Positions 1 to 8,428 of a stretch of 64,000 nucleotides of DNA are shown in pieces. The notes beneath the pieces are model-generated. The model was not told the origin of the DNA and made no database searches. It saw only the letters and a list, made by a program, of their open reading frames with translations. The translations under genes were made by a program, and so were the position numbers. Position 1 is the stretch's first letter; the number at the start of each line of letters is the position of its first letter. Source of the DNA: JBBTCX01 sp964494205 (GTDB lineage: Bacteria > Planctomycetota > Phycisphaerae > UBA1845); contig CAZBRD010000003.1 in NCBI GenBank assembly GCA_964494205.1, positions 310,001 through 374,000 on the forward strand, read 5' to 3'.

Positions 1-95
1 GTCGCTTTCGCGGCGTAGGTGATGTATTGGATGATCGCGGAGTACTCGCCCGCGAGGTCGCTGTTGAGGTTGGCGATGAGAGTTTTCTTGTCCAT
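1..95 (-). CDS. Ferritin-like protein, 5' end only (partial)
   Basis: The reverse strand opens with ATG at 95 preceded by AAGGAG (about 107-102), and stays open to the window edge for 31 codons. The residues read MDKKTLIANLNSDLAGEYSA then IIQYITYAAKAT. The pattern 'LN.DLA.EYSAIIQY' is the first helix of ferritin-like four-helix proteins, in which the Glu is usually an iron ligand. A role in iron storage or oxidative protection is inferred from the family. Bacterioferritin, Dps or another ferritin-like protein cannot be told apart from this fragment. Confidence 0.6.
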   Translation of the reverse strand, partial: MDKKTLIANLNSDLAGEYSAIIQYITYAAKA

Positions 96-285
96 GACAA
101 TTGCTCCTTGGTTTAGGTCGGCGTCATTGAGTTCTCGTTCTGCTATTGTGCGCGTGATCGCGTGCCTGTCGAGCGCGCGAATCTGTACAACAGTGGATCC
201 TTATGAATTGGCTGGCAAGATTCATGCCTGATTGTGGTGTCGTATATGCGCTCGATAACTATGCGTTAAGGTTCTATTTGCTAGA

Positions 286-2262
286 ATGCTGCCCATGACG
301 ACGGTGCTTGGGATTTCATGCTACTACCACGACTCCGGGGCGGCGTTGGTGCGCGATGGGAAGTTGGTCGCGGCTGCGGAGGAGGAACGGTTCAATCGCA
401 TCAAACACGATAACGCGTTTCCGATTTTGTCGATCGAGTATTGCTTGCGCGAGGCGGGGATGACGATCGATCAGGTGGATCACATCGCGTTTTACGAGAA
501 GCCGCTCGTCAAGTTCAACCGGATTCTGGAGACGATTCTGGCGGAGTGGCCTTGGACGCTGAAGGCGTGGCTGAAGGCGATTCCGCTGTGGATGGTGCAT
601 CGGTTGCGGATGGGGAGCGATATTCGGGAGAAGCTTGGGGCGTTGCGGGAGAAGATGAACACATCGTCGGAGCCCCTGCTGAATCAGGGGGCTCTGAAAG
701 TGGGCGGTGCGGTCCGCATGGCGGACCCTACATCTGCACACGATGATCGCACTGCTCACAGAGCAGTGGCACACACACACAGTGATTGCACGGCTCACAA
801 GACAGTGATGCAGGGCGAATGGGATCCGGAGATTCTGTATTGCCAGCATCACCTGTCGCATGCCGCAAGTGCGTTTCTGGTTTCGCCGTTTGAGGAGGCG
901 GCGATTCTGACGGCTGATGGTGTGGGCGAGTGGACGACGACGGCGTGGGGAGTCGGGCGCGGGAACCAGATCGAAATGATGAAAGAGTTTCGATTTCCGC
1001 ATTCGGTGGGGTTGTTGTTCAGCGCTATCACGGCTTACCTTGGTTTTCAGGTGAATGACGCCGAGTGGAAGGTGATGGGCTTGGCGCCGTACGGCGAGCC
1101 GAAGTATGTCGACAAGTTTCGCGAGATCGTGGACATCAAGGAAGACGGGAGCATTCGGCTGAACCTTAAATATTTTGCGCACACGTACTCGACTGAGCGG
1201 ACTTTCAATAAGCGCTGGGAGACGTTATTCGGACAACCGCAGCGGCCTTCGGAGACGGAGCTGGGCGATTTTCATCGTGATGTCGCGCACTCGGGGCAGA
1301 AGATCGTTGAAGAGATCATGCTCAAGATCGCGAAGCACATGCATCGCGAGACGAAGCTTGACAATATCTGTATCGCGGGCGGCGTGGGGCTGAACAGCGT
1401 CGCGAACTGGCGTATTTTTGAAGATTCGGGGTTCAAAAACATATTCATTCAGCCAGCGGCGGGGGACTCGGGCGGGGCGCTGGGGACGGCGTTTTACATT
1501 TACAACACGGTGTTGAATAGGCCGCGCGTGTTCGCGATGGATCATGCGTGCTGGGGGCCATCGTTTACGGACCAGGAGATGCTGGACACGCTTCGCGAGG
1601 TTGGTGCGAAATTCGAGCACATTGAGGATGAGAACGAACTGCTGGAACGCACGGCAAAGATGATCGCGGATGGAAAGGTGGTGGGTTGGTTCCAGGGGCG
1701 CTTGGAGTTTGGCCCGCGGGCGCTGGGGTCGCGATCGCTGCTGGCTGATGCGCGAACTGAGAAGATGAAGGACATCATCAACGCGAAGGTGAAATTCCGC
1801 GAGGCGTTTCGGCCGTTTGCGCCGGTTGTGTTGCGTGAGCACGCGCATGAATATTTTGAAATGCCTCAGAACATGGACATGCCGTTCATGTTGCTGGTGC
1901 CGAAAGTGAAGGCTGACAAGCGAGCGGCGATTCCGGCTGTGACGCATCAGGATGGAACGGGTCGCGTGCAGACGGTGACTGACGAAGTGAACGGGCGATA
2001 TTACCGTGTGTTGAAGGCGTATTATCGGTTGACGGGAGTGCCGGTGTTGGTGAACACTTCGTTCAACGTGCGCGGCGAGCCGATTGTTTGCACTCCGCGC
2101 GACGCTTACAATACGTTTGTCAACACAGGAATCGATGTGCTGGTCATGGGAAATTATGTCGTGACGGATAAGCCGGATGCAGTCGATTACGCGAAGGGGA
2201 TGAAGCGGAGCGTCGAGTTAGAGAAGCGATCGAAGACGGCCGAGAGCGTGACGATACGGTAA
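286..2262 (+). CDS. Carbamoyltransferase (NodU/CmcH family) with in-frame repeat insert
   Basis: Transfers a carbamoyl group from carbamoyl phosphate to a sugar hydroxyl; in this context the acceptor is probably a surface glycan. The N-terminal Kae1-like domain starts with the family motif 'GISCYYHDSGAALV', and 'HHLSHAASAF' carries the metal-binding histidines. The C-terminal domain (about residue 420 onward) shows 'GRLEFGPRALGSRSLLAD' and 'VNTSFNVRGEPIV'. The 658 residues are longer than expected because roughly residues 124-176 (655-815) are low-complexity sequence made of genome repeats, inserted just before the HxxxH motif. ATG 295 is an alternative start that fits the family N-terminus (MTTVLGIS); AAGG near 270 slightly favours 286. 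The next gene is a DUF5989 micro-protein, a common partner of this family. Confidence 0.88.
   Translation: MLPMTTVLGISCYYHDSGAALVRDGKLVAAAEEERFNRIKHDNAFPILSIEYCLREAGMTIDQVDHIAFYEKPLVKFNRILETILAEWPWTLKAWLKAIPLWMVHRLRMGSDIREKLGALREKMNTSSEPLLNQGALKVGGAVRMADPTSAHDDRTAHRAVAHTHSDCTAHKTVMQGEWDPEILYCQHHLSHAASAFLVSPFEEAAILTADGVGEWTTTAWGVGRGNQIEMMKEFRFPHSVGLLFSAITAYLGFQVNDAEWKVMGLAPYGEPKYVDKFREIVDIKEDGSIRLNLKYFAHTYSTERTFNKRWETLFGQPQRPSETELGDFHRDVAHSGQKIVEEIMLKIAKHMHRETKLDNICIAGGVGLNSVANWRIFEDSGFKNIFIQPAAGDSGGALGTAFYIYNTVLNRPRVFAMDHACWGPSFTDQEMLDTLREVGAKFEHIEDENELLERTAKMIADGKVVGWFQGRLEFGPRALGSRSLLADARTEKMKDIINAKVKFREAFRPFAPVVLREHAHEYFEMPQNMDMPFMLLVPKVKADKRAAIPAVTHQDGTGRVQTVTDEVNGRYYRVLKAYYRLTGVPVLVNTSFNVRGEPIVCTPRDAYNTFVNTGIDVLVMGNYVVTDKPDAVDYAKGMKRSVELEKRSKTAESVTIR
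655..815 (+). repeat. Composite repeat insert inside the carbamoyltransferase gene
   Basis: Three palindromic pieces lie in tandem inside the reading frame. The first is a hairpin around 669-696 (GAGCCCCTG / CAGGGGGCTC). The second is 706-731, GGTCCGCATGGCGGACC with flanks (family E here), which recurs at 31726-31748 and as a variant at 5808-5827. The third is 749-774, GCACTGCTCACAGAGCAGTG with a CACAC tail (family D), which recurs at 20188 and 20288, with a decayed second copy at 781-807. The insert keeps the frame and adds about 53 residues. Confidence 0.75.
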
Positions 2263-2393
2263 GAAGTGCTAATGGCGAAGTACGAATAGCGAATTGAGTG
2301 TTGAATCCCAGGCGCGAAAGTTTTCGATTTGCGAGTCTAAGCAAAGGCGTGATCGTAATCTGAAGTTCAACGGGACGGTGCGGATACTAAGAG

Positions 2394-2552
2394 ATGGCTA
2401 AGCAGTCGATCATTCGTGAGTTTTTCCTGTTCATCAAGCACGAGAAGAAATGGTGGTTGGTGCCGCTGCTCGTGATATTGGCGATTATTGGCGGGTTCGT
2501 GGTTTTTGCGAGTTCGTCGCCGTTAGCGCCGTTCTTGTATCCGTTGTTTTAG
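2394..2552 (+). CDS. DUF5989-family small membrane protein (52 aa)
   Basis: A 52-codon ORF running from ATG 2394 to TAG. Residues 1-20 are polar and charged (MAKQSIIREFFLFIKHEKKW), a hydrophobic helix spans about 21-40 (WLVPLLVILAIIGGFVVFAS), and the tail is SSPLAPFLYPLF. The 'K.WWL.P...L..I...VVFA..S.LAPF.Y.LF' layout matches DUF5989 proteins, which sit beside carbamoyltransferases in many polysaccharide clusters. Here it lies 131 bp after that gene on the same strand. It is probably an inner-membrane accessory of the carbamoylation step; the biochemical role is unknown. The usual SxtJ-like partner gene is not present between the two. Confidence 0.75.
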   Translation: MAKQSIIREFFLFIKHEKKWWLVPLLVILAIIGGFVVFASSSPLAPFLYPLF

Positions 2553-2612
2553 AGGTTTAGTTATTGTGGGCCGATAACCGTTTCGGTTGGTTCCCATAAC
2601 ACTCGACAATTC

Positions 2613-2641
2613 CTCCGCCCCTGCCGGGGCGGAGTTTTTTT
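2613..2641 (+). terminator. Intrinsic terminator after the DUF5989 gene
   Basis: A perfect 9-bp stem CTCCGCCCC / GGGGCGGAG with loop TGCC is followed by seven T (2635-2641). It lies 60 bp after the preceding stop codon. Confidence 0.8.
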
Positions 2642-2652
2642 GTGCCTGCTAT

Positions 2653-2723
2653 CCACGGGTTCCGTTCGCCTGCGGCGAACTCCACCCGTGGCTACAGCCC
2701 TTGACCCCTTCGGGGTCTTTTTT
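2653..2723 (+). repeat. Double-hairpin repeat, family F copy 1, with terminator-like 3' end
   Basis: Hairpin one is CCACGGGT (2653-2660) / ACCCGTGG (2684-2691), with an inner stem GTTCGCC / GGCGAAC. It is followed by GCTACAGCCC and a second hairpin GACCCC TTC GGGGTC (2703-2717) with a T6 run. The same arrangement of long hairpin, then CTA, spacer and short hairpin recurs at 5901-5954, 11325-11380 and 27132-27195. The remaining bases to 3045 hold nothing I recognise. Confidence 0.7.
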
Positions 2724-3045
2724 GCTGCTGCCGACCACCTATTTACGTTGGCATTTCTCCTTTGGTTCCTAAGCTTAAATTGCAATTCGCTGTAATTAGA
2801 GGGGTCTATTTTTTAGCCATTTCCAAGTGAATTCGTGGCTACTCATCCAGCATCAGTGGGTCATTTGCACGGTCGATAAAACATGCGTGCGCTCATGAGG
2901 CTTTCCACCAGGTGGCGGTGCGCGCGACGGCGCTACGCCAGCTCATGGGGCTGTCAGGTGCGATGGGTTGGAAACCCGCTGCAGATGACGCGGATTGCTT
3001 TTTGACAGGCTCTCCAGGGTGCACGTTGGTTTGACGGGGTGACTG

Positions 3046-4218
3046 ATGCTGAAAGTGATTTGCGTTTGCGGTGCGAGGCCGAACTTTATGAAGATCGCGC
3101 CGATCATGCACGCGCTGGCGAAACAGGATCGGGTTCAGACGTTGCTCGTGCATACAGGGCAGCACTACGACGAGAAGATGAGTCAGCTCTTTTTTGATGA
3201 GCTGAACATTCCAGAGCCGGACATCAACCTTGAGGTGGGGAGTTGTTCGCATGCGGTGCAGACAGCGCGGGTGATGGAGCGGTTTGAACCCATCTGTTTG
3301 AAGCATCAACCCGATTGGGTGATTGTCGTCGGCGATGTGAACAGCACGCTGGCGTGTGCGCTGGTGGCGGAGAAGCTGGGGATCAAGGTGGCGCATGTTG
3401 AGTCGGGTTTGCGCAGTTTTGATCGCTCGATGCCGGAAGAGATTAATCGAATCGTTACGGATTCGATCAGTGATTTGCTTTTGGTTTCGGAGCCAAGCGG
3501 AATTGAGAATCTGCGGCGCGAGGGGATGATCGGCGACAAAGTGCGGCTTGTCGGTAACGTGATGATTGATTCGCTGCTGCGACATCGTGAGCGGGCGAAT
3601 CAATCAAATATCCTTAACACGCTGAAATTGAACAAGGGGCAATACGGTGTGATGACGCTGCACCGGCCCAGCAACGTCGATGATCGCGCGACACTGAGTG
3701 CGATTCTTGATGCGGTGGAGAAGATTACGGCTGAGTTGCCGGTTGTGTTTCCGATTCACCCGCGATCGAAGGCTAACCTCGCCAAGCTGGGGCTGGCTGA
3801 TCGAGTGGCGAAAATGAAGCGCCTACAATTAATTGAGCCGCTTGGGTATCTGGATTTCCTCAAGCTGATGTCGGATTCGCTGCTTGTGATGACGGATTCG
3901 GGGGGAATTCAGGAGGAAACGACGATTCTTCAAGTGCCGTGTCTGACGCTACGCGAGAACACGGAGCGGCCGATCACGATCTATGAAGGCACCAATCGCT
4001 TGACGGGAACCGATACCGAGGCCATTTTGACTGCGTATCGCGACATACGAGCCGGTGCGGGCGTGCGAAAACGAATGCCCGATTTGTGGGATGGGAAGGC
4101 GGCTGAGCGGATCGTCGAAAGTCTGCTGGAAGTGGACAGTGCGATGCGTGAGCCGGTTGGTCGCGGCGAACTGAAGAGCAGTGCGAAGCGTATTGAGATC
4201 AGGCAGCCGGTGGGATGA
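3046..4218 (+). CDS. wecB: UDP-N-acetylglucosamine 2-epimerase (non-hydrolysing)
   Basis: Interconverts UDP-GlcNAc and UDP-ManNAc in the cytoplasm, feeding surface glycan synthesis. The 390 residues fit the family. Visible motifs are 'GARPNFMKIAP' at the N-terminus, 'HTGQHYDEKMS', 'VVGDVNSTLA', 'HVESGLRSFD..MPEEINR', 'THLRPSN'-type text read here as 'TLHRPSNVD', 'FPIHPRSK', and the C-terminal 'TDSGGIQEET' and 'LRENTERP'. The start is ATG 3046 with a weak GGGGTGA just upstream. The UDP-sugar dehydrogenase that follows suggests UDP-ManNAcA as one possible product. Confidence 0.92.
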   Translation: MLKVICVCGARPNFMKIAPIMHALAKQDRVQTLLVHTGQHYDEKMSQLFFDELNIPEPDINLEVGSCSHAVQTARVMERFEPICLKHQPDWVIVVGDVNSTLACALVAEKLGIKVAHVESGLRSFDRSMPEEINRIVTDSISDLLLVSEPSGIENLRREGMIGDKVRLVGNVMIDSLLRHRERANQSNILNTLKLNKGQYGVMTLHRPSNVDDRATLSAILDAVEKITAELPVVFPIHPRSKANLAKLGLADRVAKMKRLQLIEPLGYLDFLKLMSDSLLVMTDSGGIQEETTILQVPCLTLRENTERPITIYEGTNRLTGTDTEAILTAYRDIRAGAGVRKRMPDLWDGKAAERIVESLLEVDSAMREPVGRGELKSSAKRIEIRQPVG

Positions 4219-4252
4219 GTGAAGAAATTGGCACTCGAATGTCTATCGAGAA

Positions 4253-4290
4253 GACCCTCACCCCTGCCCCTCTCCCTAAGAGGGAGAGGG
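4253..4290 (+). repeat. 38-bp hairpin repeat, family A short form, copy 1
   Basis: GACCCTCACCCCTG is followed by a perfect 10-bp stem CCCTCTCCCT / AGGGAGAGGG with loop AAG. It is identical over 38 bases to 7074-7111. It begins 35 bases after the wecB stop; there is no T-run, so a termination role is uncertain. Confidence 0.85.
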
Positions 4291-4399
4291 AATGTCCCGC
4301 GATGCACTTTGCTAACCTCGGATGGTTTTTCGCCTGAAGTAGTGCATCTGGTGTTTTCGAAGCATTATTTTCCATTCGTGTCCGTAACGGAATCATAGA

Positions 4400-5716
4400 A
4401 TGAAACTTTCCATCGTCGGTACCGGATATGTAGGTTTGGTCGCGGGGGCGTGCTTTGCGGATAGCGGCAATCACGTCATTTGCGTGGACAACGACGCGAA
4501 CAAAGTCAAAGCGCTCAAGAAGGGCGACGTTCCCATCTATGAGCCGGGGCTAAGTGAAATCGTGTCGCGCAATGCCAAGGCGGGACGACTCGAGTTTACG
4601 ACCGATCTGGCTGACGCCGTGAGGCGGTCGAGTGTGATATTCCTGGCTGTGGGAACACCACCCGCTCATGACGGATCGGCCGATCTCTCGTCCATTTTGA
4701 ACGTGGCGAGGACCATCGGGCGCGCGATGGATCGGTATCGAATCATTGTGATGAAGAGCACGGTGCCGGTCGGGACGCACAAGAAAGTGACTGATGCGAT
4801 TTCGTCTGAGACGGAGATGCCGTTTGATTACGTCAGCAATCCCGAGTTTCTGAAAGAGGGAGCGGCGATCGAGGATTTCACCAAGCCGGATCGCGTGGTC
4901 ATTGGGGCGACCAATCCGCCGGTGGTCGAGATCATGAAGGAGCTGTACGACCCGTTCATGCGCAAGAGCGAGCGGGTCATGGTGATGGACCCGGCGAGCG
5001 CGGAGATGACCAAGTACGCTGCGAACGCGATGCTGGCGACGCGCATTTCGTTCATGAATGAAATAGCAGGGTTGTGCGAGCGAGTGGGCGCGGATGTCGA
5101 GAAGGTGCGGCGCGGGATTGGTTCTGATGCGCGAATCGGCAATGCGTTCTTGTTCCCGGGGGTAGGATACGGCGGATCGTGTTTTCCTAAGGACGTGACC
5201 GCGCTGATGTCGATGGGCGACGCGGTTGATCACCCGATGCGGATTGTTACGGCTGTGCATGAGGTGAATCAGGCACAGCGGTTGGTTTTCGCACAGAAGA
5301 TCGTGCGGCATTTCGGCGGTGCGTGTGCGAAGACAAAGCTGGCGGTGTGGGGGTTGGCGTTCAAGTCGCGGACAGATGATGTGCGCGAGGCGCCGGCTAT
5401 TGCGGCGATCAAGCTGTTTGTCGAGCGTGGGATGACGATCAAGGCGCACGATCCGGAAGCCATGCTGACGGGGGCGGCGGAATTGGGATCATCCGTGCAC
5501 ATGTGTGAGGACGGATACGACGCGGTGGTAGGGGCGGATGCGCTGGTGATATTCACGGATTGGCCGAAGTTCAGGAATCCGGATTTTGATCAGTTGGCGG
5601 AGCGGATGCCGTCGAAGTTGATCTTTGACGGACGCAATATGTATGACCCGCACGCGATGGCGAAGAGGGGGTTCAAATATCATTGCATCGGGCGGCCGGT
5701 GGTGGTGCCAGGGTGA
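4400..5716 (+). CDS. ugd: UDP-glucose/GDP-mannose 6-dehydrogenase
   Basis: NAD-dependent two-step oxidation of a nucleotide sugar to its uronic acid. The Rossmann start is 'VGTGYVGLVAGACFAD', 'GTPPAHDGSADLS' is the second NAD-domain motif, 'STVPVGT' follows, and 'GVGYGGSCFPKD' contains the catalytic Cys. The C-terminal domain has 'WGLAFKSRTDDVREAPAI'. The 438 residues are typical. Its neighbours, an upstream UDP-GlcNAc 2-epimerase and a downstream uronate-type epimerase, point to UDP-glucuronate or UDP-ManNAcA production; the exact substrate cannot be read from sequence. Confidence 0.92.
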   Translation: MKLSIVGTGYVGLVAGACFADSGNHVICVDNDANKVKALKKGDVPIYEPGLSEIVSRNAKAGRLEFTTDLADAVRRSSVIFLAVGTPPAHDGSADLSSILNVARTIGRAMDRYRIIVMKSTVPVGTHKKVTDAISSETEMPFDYVSNPEFLKEGAAIEDFTKPDRVVIGATNPPVVEIMKELYDPFMRKSERVMVMDPASAEMTKYAANAMLATRISFMNEIAGLCERVGADVEKVRRGIGSDARIGNAFLFPGVGYGGSCFPKDVTALMSMGDAVDHPMRIVTAVHEVNQAQRLVFAQKIVRHFGGACAKTKLAVWGLAFKSRTDDVREAPAIAAIKLFVERGMTIKAHDPEAMLTGAAELGSSVHMCEDGYDAVVGADALVIFTDWPKFRNPDFDQLAERMPSKLIFDGRNMYDPHAMAKRGFKYHCIGRPVVVPG

Positions 5717-5727
5717 TTCGCGAGAGT

Positions 5728-5762
5728 AACCACGGCCAAGCTACGGCTTGACTGTGCCACCC
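5728..5762 (+). repeat. Palindromic repeat, family C copy 1
   Basis: ACCACGGCCAAGCTACGGCT and a tail ending GTGCCACC form a degenerate palindrome. Related copies stand at 16415-16448, 20252-20286 and 29463-29542, sharing the core GGCCAAGCGTAGC and the end GTGGCA/TGCCAC. Confidence 0.55.
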
Positions 5763-5807
5763 TAGGATTGAACTCACGCGAAGGCGCAAAGTTGGGGATG
5801 ATGTTGG

Positions 5808-5827
5808 GGTGGTCCGCGGGGCGGACC
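5808..5827 (+). repeat. Palindromic repeat, family E variant
   Basis: GGTGGTCCGC GG GGCGGACC is a short palindrome related to GGTCCGCATGGCGGACC at 706-731 and 31726-31748. Confidence 0.55.
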
Positions 5828-5900
5828 AAACTCACTCGCGAAGGAAATGCGCAGCGAGAAGATGACCCTTACAGGGTCGGCGTATTTCTGGGGGGCGGTA

Positions 5901-5954
5901 CCGTGGGCGGCGCTGCGCTTGCCCACGGCTATTAAAGGTCAGCCCTTCGGGCTG
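5901..5954 (+). repeat. Double-hairpin repeat, family F copy 2
   Basis: CCGTGGGC (5901-5908) pairs with GCCCACGG (5921-5928); CTATT and a spacer follow, then CAGCCC TTC GGGCTG (5940-5954). Together with families C and E upstream it fills most of the 374-bp gap between ugd and the next gene. Confidence 0.7.
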
Positions 5955-6090
5955 ATTGTTGCTGGGGATTGCGACGCAAAGTCGTTCACTGTTGTTTAAG
6001 ACTTTGCATGTTGCGCGTTACTTTGTGTTGCTGAGTATTAGAGCGTTGCTCTGCATTGCTGGGTTCTGCTGAGTTCTGGGGTAATAGTCC

Positions 6091-7047
6091 ATGTCTAAGA
6101 TTTTGGTGACGGGTGGGGCGGGGTTTATTGGGTCGCACGTGTGTAAGGCGTTGCTCGGGCAGGGGCACGAGGTTGTTGCGCTGGATAACTTTGATGATTT
6201 CTATGATCCCGCGGTGAAGCGAGAAAATCTCACCGGCATGCACGTTAACTTGCGCTTCTCGGTTGTTGAGGGGGACATTCGCGACGAGGAGTTGGTCGAC
6301 TCTGTATTGGACGACTCGATTGATGTCGTGGTGCATCTGGCGGCGCGGGCGGGGGTGCGGCCTTCGATTTTGCAGCCGCTGTTGTATCAGGATGTAAATG
6401 TTCGCAGCACGGCTGTGTTGCTTGAGGCGGCGAGGCGACGGCGAGATCGCAAGTTCATTTTCGCGAGCAGTTCGAGCGTGTACGGCAATAACGAGAAGGT
6501 GCCGTTTGCAGAGAGTGATCCGGTCGACCATCCTATTTCGCCGTATGCGGCGACGAAGCGGGCGGGGGAGTTGCTCTGCCACACGTACCACCATTTGTAC
6601 GACATGCCCATGACGTGTCTGCGGTTTTTCACGGTGTATGGGCCGAGGCAACGGCCTGACCTGGCGATTCATAAGTTTGCGAGACTGATCTCTGAGGGTA
6701 AGCCGATTCCGGTGTTCGGCGATGGAAGCATGAGTCGCGATTTCACATACATCGATGATACGGTCGAAGGTGTGCTGGCCGCGATTGATCGGTGCAGCGG
6801 TTTTCATATTTACAACCTTGGTGGGTCCGAGCCAATTACTGTGAAGACGCTGGTCGGGTTGTTAGAGAGTGAACTTGGCAGAAAAGCGACGATTGACTGG
6901 CGGCCTCAGCAGCCGGGGGATGTCAATCGGACGTTTGCCGACATCACGCTGGCCAAACGCGAGCTGGGGTATCGGCCATCGACGCCGATTCGGGCGGGGA
7001 TAACGAAGTTCGTGGAGTGGTTTGAGCGGCAGCCGGTGGCGTGCTGA
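6091..7047 (+). CDS. NAD-dependent nucleotide-sugar epimerase (UDP-glucuronate 4-epimerase-like)
   Basis: An extended SDR of 318 residues. 'TGGAGFIGSH' (about 7-16) is the NAD-binding glycine motif, 'LDNFDDFYDP..K..NL' is typical of UDP-glucuronate 4-epimerases, 'ASSSSVYG' holds the catalytic Ser, and 'YAATKRAGE' is the YxxxK pair. 'FTVYGPRQRPD' and 'SRDFTYIDD' are later family motifs. It would convert UDP-glucuronate to UDP-galacturonate, consistent with ugd upstream; the specificity is an inference. No strong ribosome site is seen, only GGGGTAATAGTCC before ATG 6091. Confidence 0.88.
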   Translation: MSKILVTGGAGFIGSHVCKALLGQGHEVVALDNFDDFYDPAVKRENLTGMHVNLRFSVVEGDIRDEELVDSVLDDSIDVVVHLAARAGVRPSILQPLLYQDVNVRSTAVLLEAARRRRDRKFIFASSSSVYGNNEKVPFAESDPVDHPISPYAATKRAGELLCHTYHHLYDMPMTCLRFFTVYGPRQRPDLAIHKFARLISEGKPIPVFGDGSMSRDFTYIDDTVEGVLAAIDRCSGFHIYNLGGSEPITVKTLVGLLESELGRKATIDWRPQQPGDVNRTFADITLAKRELGYRPSTPIRAGITKFVEWFERQPVAC

Positions 7048-7073
7048 AATACTGTAATCTCAGGGCGCTCGGA

Positions 7074-7111
7074 GACCCTCACCCCTGCCCCTCTCCCTAA
7101 GAGGGAGAGGG
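7074..7111 (+). repeat. 38-bp hairpin repeat, family A short form, copy 2
   Basis: Identical to 4253-4290 in all 38 positions, with the same 10-bp perfect stem. It lies 26 bases past the epimerase stop in the gap between convergent genes, so it could end transcription from either side, but no T-run is present. Confidence 0.85.
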
Positions 7112-7165
7112 ATTGGTAGTCGCTGACAATCTCAAAATCGGATGGAAACGATAGACTTTCACCAG

Positions 7166-8428
7166 TCAATCATGAATATCAGTTTTCCACGCTGCGACAA
7201 CTCTCTCGACATAACTGACCATATCTTTTGCGATAGTGCTACGGTCGAATTGGCGCACTGCGAGTTGTCGCGCTGCTGACTTCATTGATGTGAGGCGCTG
7301 TGGCGACCTTAGGGCGTCGCGGATGGCGTTCATGCAGCTTTCCGGATCGCCGGCGGTGTAGTCACATCCACTTTTGTTCTGCGAGATAATCGAGGAGCAT
7401 TCGCCGGGGATCGTGTTTAGCACGGCGAGGCCGGCTGCGAAGTAGTAGAAGACTTTGTTCGGCAGATAGATCAGTGCGTCTTCGAAGGCGGCGTTGAAGC
7501 CGATGTCGCATTGGGTGAGCAGGTAGACGTATTCCGGGAAGTCCATGAAGCCGAGGATTTTGACGTTGGTGAGTTTTTTGGCGGCGACGGTTTCGCGGAC
7601 TTTCGCGGCGAGGTCGCCGGTGCCGCTGATGAAGAATTGGACGGCGGGGCCGAATTCGATTGTGGCGCGCTCGGCGGCGGCGACAACTGTCAGCACGTCG
7701 TAGCTGTGACTCAGGCTGCCGGAGTAGATGAGCCAGGTTTGGTCTGCGGGTTTTTGCCAGCGGTGGCCGGCGAGTTGCTTCCCGCGTGCTGCGGCGGCGT
7801 CGAAGTCGGCGAGGTCGAGGCCGAGGGGGAATGAGTCGTTGTATGTGTTGGGGCCGCCTACTGATTGACCGCGATGAATGTAAGCGTGGGCGACTCCGGT
7901 TATTGCAGTCGCGGCGACGTAGGCGTCCTGTTCGACTCGATAGAGGTGTTCGAGTGCGAGCGGAGCGGTCCAGCGCAGGCCTTTCGGGAAGAATCGCGCG
8001 AAGTTGTCGGGCCACTGGTCCTGGATGTCGACGATCGAAGGAATGTGCCACTGTGTGGCATATCGCGTGGCGTCGCGGGCGAGTTCGAGCGGGGGGGAGC
8101 TGGCGAAGATTAAGTCGGGCGGCTCGAGTTCTTTGATCGCGGCGCGGAAAGCTTCGGCGAGTTTACGATGAGACCAGATTCTGCGGGGCGAGATGTTGTT
8201 GGGGTACGATGGCGCGTGGAGGAGCCTTACTTCGATGTTCCATGCACGGGCTGCTTCGGCGATGGCGGTGGCGTTGACAGGGCGCTTGAAGCGGTGAGAA
8301 AAATCGCTTGACCACCATACCACTTGGTGGCCTGCGTGCGTGAGTGCTTGGGCGAAGCGAGCGTAGCGGCCAAGTTGTTCGACTTCGCCGGGCAGGGGAT
8401 CGAAGGGGTTTATGAGCCAGATTTTCAT
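7166..8428 (-). CDS. Glycosyltransferase, GT4 (GT-B fold)
   Basis: A 420-residue cytoplasmic or membrane-associated glycosyltransferase. The N-terminus 'MKIWLINPFDPLPGE' and 'RYARFAQAL...GHQVVWW' match WbuB-like GT4 acceptor domains. The donor half begins near 'WLIYSGSLSHSYDVLTV' and includes 'GTGD', 'LGFMDFPEYVYLLTQCDIGF' and 'LPNKVFYYFAAGLAVL', a donor-binding loop in which the usual EGxP-type Glu is not obvious. It overlaps the upstream gene by 4 bp, so it is the last gene of a leftward three-gene operon. The sugar and acceptor are unknown. Confidence 0.85.
   Translation of the reverse strand: MKIWLINPFDPLPGEVEQLGRYARFAQALTHAGHQVVWWSSDFSHRFKRPVNATAIAEAARAWNIEVRLLHAPSYPNNISPRRIWSHRKLAEAFRAAIKELEPPDLIFASSPPLELARDATRYATQWHIPSIVDIQDQWPDNFARFFPKGLRWTAPLALEHLYRVEQDAYVAATAITGVAHAYIHRGQSVGGPNTYNDSFPLGLDLADFDAAAARGKQLAGHRWQKPADQTWLIYSGSLSHSYDVLTVVAAAERATIEFGPAVQFFISGTGDLAAKVRETVAAKKLTNVKILGFMDFPEYVYLLTQCDIGFNAAFEDALIYLPNKVFYYFAAGLAVLNTIPGECSSIISQNKSGCDYTAGDPESCMNAIRDALRSPQRLTSMKSAARQLAVRQFDRSTIAKDMVSYVERVVAAWKTDIHD

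Noticed and set aside
316..1182. Long minus-strand ORF opposite the carbamoyltransferase
   Set aside because: Low-complexity Arg/His/Leu-rich translation in the shadow of a well-supported gene; such antisense frames are common in this G+C-rich DNA.
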